A stretch of DNA of 31,314 bases. Source: Candidatus Susulua stagnicola (GTDB lineage: Bacteria > Omnitrophota > Gorgyraeia > Duberdicusellales > 4484-171). The DNA lies in the NCBI GenBank assembly GCA_030765735.1, contig JAVCBZ010000043.1:1-31314 (forward strand), read 5' to 3'. Position 1 is the stretch's first letter, and the number at the start of each line of letters is the position of its first letter. The notes below the pieces were generated by a model that was given only the letters and a program-made list of their open reading frames with translations, was not told where the DNA came from and made no database searches. A program made the translations under genes and the position numbers. Shown in pieces: positions 30,122-31,314 of this stretch.

Positions 30122-30832
30122 ATGAAAGAAATTCATGTGACACTTAGTGAAAGAATAAAACGAACTTCAACAATTGAAAGTTTTAGATTTAAGTCTGATG
30201 AAAGAGCAGAGTTTTTACCTGGTCAATTTCTTCAACTTATCCTTGATCAAGAAAATAGGAATAATTCTGATTTGAATAAATATCTTTCCTTTTCTTCAGC
30301 TCCGAATAAGGATTATTTTGAAGTGACTAAGAGAATATCTGACAGTAAATTTTCTCAAACTTTGAATAAGTTTAAAATAGGTGACAGTATTTTGATCAAG
30401 GCTTCAATGGGGAATTGTGTTTTTAAAGATGAATATCCAAAAATTGGGTTTTTAATTGGTGGAATAGGTATAACTCCAGTTATTTCAATATTGGAATATA
30501 TTATGAGTAAAAAACTTGATACTGACGTTTGGTTGTTATATTCTAATAAAACTGAGAAAGATACAGCTTTTAAAGCTCAAATCGATAACTGGAGCCAGGA
30601 GAATCCAAAAATTAAATTAGCATATATCTTTACTGATTGTGTTTCTAAAGATAATAAGTGTTTTTCTGGTAAGATTAATCAGCAATTCATAAGGGATAAT
30701 GTCAGTGACTTTAAACAGCGAATTTTTTTTATTTTTGGATCACCAAACATGGTAGCAGCAATGAAAAATATTTGTCTTGAAATTGGTTGCAATGAAGATA
30801 TGGTAAGAGTAGAGAATTTCATTGGTTATTAA
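30122..30832 (+). CDS. Ferredoxin-reductase-like FAD/NAD(P) oxidoreductase
   Basis: A 236-residue flavoprotein of the ferredoxin-NADP reductase superfamily. The FAD domain has FLPGQFLQLIL and KYLSFSSAP, the place of the RxYS motif, followed by GDSILIKASMGNC. The nucleotide domain has the GGIGITPVISIL motif, LLYSNKTEKDTAF and FIFGSPNMVAAMKN, and ends ENFIGY, the usual aromatic C-terminus. There is no ferredoxin-type [2Fe-2S] domain. It lacks a ribosome site and lies 10 bases after the small gene, with rubrerythrin 13 bases downstream. It may pass NAD(P)H electrons to rubrerythrin in peroxide removal; this link is inferred from position. Confidence 0.88.
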   Translation: MKEIHVTLSERIKRTSTIESFRFKSDERAEFLPGQFLQLILDQENRNNSDLNKYLSFSSAPNKDYFEVTKRISDSKFSQTLNKFKIGDSILIKASMGNCVFKDEYPKIGFLIGGIGITPVISILEYIMSKKLDTDVWLLYSNKTEKDTAFKAQIDNWSQENPKIKLAYIFTDCVSKDNKCFSGKINQQFIRDNVSDFKQRIFFIFGSPNMVAAMKNICLEIGCNEDMVRVENFIGY

Positions 30833-30845
30833 AAAGGAGGTAACA

Positions 30846-31314
30846 ATGGGGAGTATAAAAGGAACAAAGACTGAAAAAAATTTATTAGCGTCTTTTGCTG
30901 GAGAGTCACAAGCTAGGAATCGTTATACTTATTTTGCATCAGTTGCTAAAAAAGCTGGTTATGAGCAGATTGCAGCTATTTTTTTAGAGACAGCTGAGAA
31001 TGAAAAAGAACATGCTAAGAAATTTTTTAAGCTTTTAGAAGGTGGTGAGGTTGAAATTACTGCTAGCTATCCAGCAGGGATTATTGGTGATACGATTGAA
31101 AATTTGGAAGCTGCTGCTAGTGGTGAACATTTAGAGTGGACTGAGCTTTACAGAGAAGCTGAGGCAGTTGCTAATGAAGAAGGGTTTTCTGAAATTGCTA
31201 ATTTATTTAAACAAATTGCTAAGGTTGAAGCAGAACATGAAGAGAGATATCGTAAATTAGCTAAGAATATAAAAGACGATAAAGTGTTTAAAAAAGATAC
31301 AGTGATTAAATGGA
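30846..31314 (+). CDS. Rubrerythrin, cut by the window end
   Basis: The frame runs from ATG 30846 to the end of the window without a stop (156 residues). AAAAAGGAGG (30832-30841) gives a strong ribosome site. The ferritin-like four-helix part is complete, with the di-iron ligand segments GESQARNRYTYFA, ENEKEHAKKFFKLL, EAVANEEGFSEIA and KVEAEHEERYRKLA. The sequence breaks off at FKKDTVIKW, just where the C-terminal rubredoxin-like [Fe(SCys)4] domain usually begins. Rubrerythrins reduce hydrogen peroxide in anaerobes using electrons from a reductase such as the one encoded upstream. Confidence 0.92.
   Translation, partial: MGSIKGTKTEKNLLASFAGESQARNRYTYFASVAKKAGYEQIAAIFLETAENEKEHAKKFFKLLEGGEVEITASYPAGIIGDTIENLEAAASGEHLEWTELYREAEAVANEEGFSEIANLFKQIAKVEAEHEERYRKLAKNIKDDKVFKKDTVIKW

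Noticed and set aside
1..31314. CRISPR arrays, tRNA or rRNA genes, integrases or insertion-sequence transposases.
   Set aside because: I saw no regularly spaced repeats, no tRNA-like cloverleaf or rRNA sequence and no transposase or integrase motifs by eye; a dedicated scan could still find a missed tRNA.

Overview
The window is an almost gap-free run of bacterial protein-coding genes. I count 31 genes or gene fragments, no rRNA, no tRNA that I can recognise, and no CRISPR array. No non-coding stretch exceeds 300 bases; the longest are about 150-170 bases and hold promoters. DNA from about 3.2 kb onward is strongly AT-rich, with good Shine-Dalgarno sites and sigma70-like promoters. The gene content suggests an anaerobic or microaerophilic free-living Gram-negative-type bacterium: Fe-S assembly, NadA, rubrerythrin with a flavin reductase, an RND pump with a TolC-like outer-membrane protein, and an AmmeMemoRadiSam locus. 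The mix of genes and small palindromic repeats would suit a deep-branching uncultured lineage such as Omnitrophota. That placement is inference from gene content, not a search result.

Region 1 (1-3202) holds a spoVG-like gene and the DNA-processing set dprA-comM-yraN. It is visibly richer in GC than the rest and is peppered with short GTAGGG...CCCTAC-type palindromes, two or three of them read in frame inside dprA and comM. Region 2 (3312-5799) holds a GAF-ANTAR RNA-binding regulator directly upstream of greA, then a perfect 23-bp inverted repeat, then a peptidase-U32-family gene. Region 3 (5871-9851) is a sulfur/Fe-S operon, rrf2-iscS-nadA-iscU-mnmA. Its promoter carries a perfect 10-5-10 palindrome running from the -10 box to the start codon of the regulator.

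Region 4 (9882-17081) is the most unusual part. A putative zinc metallopeptidase, a D-Ala-D-Ala-ligase-like ATP-grasp enzyme and a free-standing EF-Tu-domain-2-like barrel lead into an AmmeMemoRadiSam locus. That locus has a Memo-AMMECR1 fusion with a signal peptide, a polytopic membrane protein with a spermidine-synthase-like domain, and, convergently, a radical SAM enzyme with an N-terminal membrane or signal segment. Together these suggest a redox or modification system at or outside the cytoplasmic membrane.

Region 5 (17177-22341) is a marR-tolC-RND efflux operon with no periplasmic adaptor gene. Region 6 (22357-25575) holds an HD-domain protein, two small unknown proteins, a signal-peptide-bearing cyclophilin, a 37-residue remnant of a Bax-inhibitor-1/YccA-family gene, and a NYN-domain protein. 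Region 7 (25644-31314) holds fusA, then on the minus strand an isoprenoid pair (polyprenyl synthetase and ispH), and finally a small unknown protein, a ferredoxin-reductase-like flavoprotein and a rubrerythrin cut off by the window end.
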